Assembly (NCBI GenBank): GCA_002415465.1
Contig: DHYT01000104.1
Location: 16,998-23,688 of the forward strand
Direction: 5' to 3'
DNA length: 6,691 nucleotides
From: Desulfobulbaceae bacterium UBA5123
GTDB lineage: Bacteria; Desulfobacterota; Desulfobulbia; Desulfobulbales; UBA5123
Shown: positions 5,827-6,691 of the stretch, piece by piece
Numbering within the stretch: position 1 is the first letter of the stretch
Layout of the letters: every line of letters starts with the position of its first letter
Made by a program: the position numbers and the translations under genes
The notes under the pieces: model-generated
Told to the model about the DNA's origin: nothing
Databases searched by the model: none
What the model saw: the letters and a program-made list of their open reading frames with translations, nothing else

Positions 5827-6691
5827 AGCCCCCGGCCGAAATTGAAGAGGGTGGCATCCGGCAGTTCCCTATCCTCACGGAGCGCGGCAAGTACGGCCGC
5901 GCCGCGTTCCGTGAGGGCCCCGCACCGGCTCAGGTCAAGATGCCAGTTGCCGCCTCCCCACTCTTGGATGGCCCGCAGTTGCCCGGTCAGGGAAAAATCA
6001 ACGGTTGCGGCAAGCATGGTCAGGCCCCGGTCGGTGGTAACCTGAAAGGCCTCTCCCGTCGCGGTCTGCAAGAGATCGCCGTTGTTCACCCCGCGGATGG
6101 GAATCCGCGACTGCAAGAGCTCAACCGGCGTGAAAACGGTGAGCCAAAGCGGGATCCCCGGATCGCGCGCCAGCAGTTCCCGTAGATTTTGCCGATCGTC
6201 CTCGATGGCCAAGCTCAGCGCGGTCGCTCCCAGTTCCCGCCAAGCCAGGGCGGCCAGGCTGTTCAAGGTGTAGAGCCTGGCGCCGGCTGTGAGTTTTGCA
6301 TCCGCCATCCCGTCAAAAAAAAGAAAGTGGCTCAGATTGTTCAGGCGGAAGTGCCTATGCCCCTGCGCGTACAACTGTTGCAGCATGGCGGCATACTCGT
6401 GCCACTGATGGTCGAAGATGATCGGCGGCAACTCCCAGGCCAGCCTCTTCCGCGTCGTTTCGGCCCCTGTCGCGGCGCGGACGTTTGCGGGGGAGAGGGG
6501 CAGGATCAGCCCGTCGATATCCGGTTCGCCGAGCAGGGCGAGATCATCCGTGCCGGCCACCGATACCGTCAGGCGGGGCTGGGCGGGCGGGCGCGCCGCG
6601 GCCGGCGGCAGGAGGCTCGCCGTGGCCTTGGTCAACAGTTCCCGGCGGCGACGGGCATGCGCCTCTGCAAGCGCGGCCGCAAGGCGTTGAT
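5820..6691 (-). CDS. Peptidase U32 family protein, C-terminal part (5' end outside window)
   Basis: The frame is open to the right edge, giving 289 visible residues; the true start lies beyond 6691. A TTG at 6635 is in frame, but residues encoded further upstream (QRLAAALAEAHARRRREL) resemble the Arg-rich linker of long U32 proteins, so I treat the gene as partial. The rest follows the layout of a second U32-like half: LTVSVAG start, WELPPIIFD, a Gly-His-x-Phe-Arg-Leu-Asn-Asn strand, YTLNSLAALAWRELGATALSLAIED, then PLWLTVFTPVELLQSRIP. Long U32 proteins include enzymes such as the E. coli 23S rRNA hydroxylation factor RlhA and putative collagenases; which activity applies here cannot be decided. 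Only one Cys is visible (in DLSRCG), so the Cys cluster found in many U32 proteins is absent from this part. The gene converges on the cytochrome gene with a 105-bp gap. Confidence 0.75.
   Translation of the reverse strand, partial: QRLAAALAEAHARRRRELLTKATASLLPPAAARPPAQPRLTVSVAGTDDLALLGEPDIDGLILPLSPANVRAATGAETTRKRLAWELPPIIFDHQWHEYAAMLQQLYAQGHRHFRLNNLSHFLFFDGMADAKLTAGARLYTLNSLAALAWRELGATALSLAIEDDRQNLRELLARDPGIPLWLTVFTPVELLQSRIPIRGVNNGDLLQTATGEAFQVTTDRGLTMLAATVDFSLTGQLRAIQEWGGGNWHLDLSRCGALTERGAAVLAALREDRELPDATLFNFGRGLA

Overview
The window is GC-rich bacterial DNA with several signalling genes and a small multiheme c-type cytochrome. A tetraheme class III-like cytochrome c next to a DUF3365 (Tll0287-like) histidine kinase, a GAF-GGDEF protein and a U32 peptidase suggests an anaerobic, cytochrome-rich member of the Desulfobacterota (former Deltaproteobacteria, Desulfobulbales or Desulfuromonadales type). 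This rests on family knowledge and gene content, not on a database search.

Layout: Positions 1-137 lie downstream of the first gene and show no convincing gene. A NarL-type histidine kinase with a periplasmic heme-type sensor domain occupies 138-2024 (minus). A 104-bp gap holding a strong 16-bp-arm inverted repeat separates it from a membrane diguanylate cyclase at 2129-4063 (minus). A 165-bp gap with a candidate promoter follows, then an unrecognised, mostly helical 248-residue protein at 4229-4975 (minus). A 301-bp intergenic region divides this leftward block from a rightward gene. That region holds short GATGTC repeats spaced in multiples of about one DNA turn. The secreted tetraheme cytochrome lies at 5277-5714 (plus). 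It converges on the 3' end of a U32-family peptidase (5820 to beyond 6691, minus) that runs off the right edge; a hairpin with a T-rich tail lies at that gene's end.

How the genes may work together: the kinase carries an extracytoplasmic domain of a family that usually binds heme c covalently, and the cyclase makes the second messenger c-di-GMP. Both lie on the same strand and could form a redox or gas sensing pair near a periplasmic electron carrier. No response regulator for the kinase is in the window, so its output is unknown. The most unusual points are a CX3CH (not CX2CH) motif in the kinase sensor domain, a four-Cys, His-rich stretch in the cyclase GAF region, the hairpin with an overlapping 17-codon leader just before the kinase start, and the phased repeats upstream of the cytochrome.
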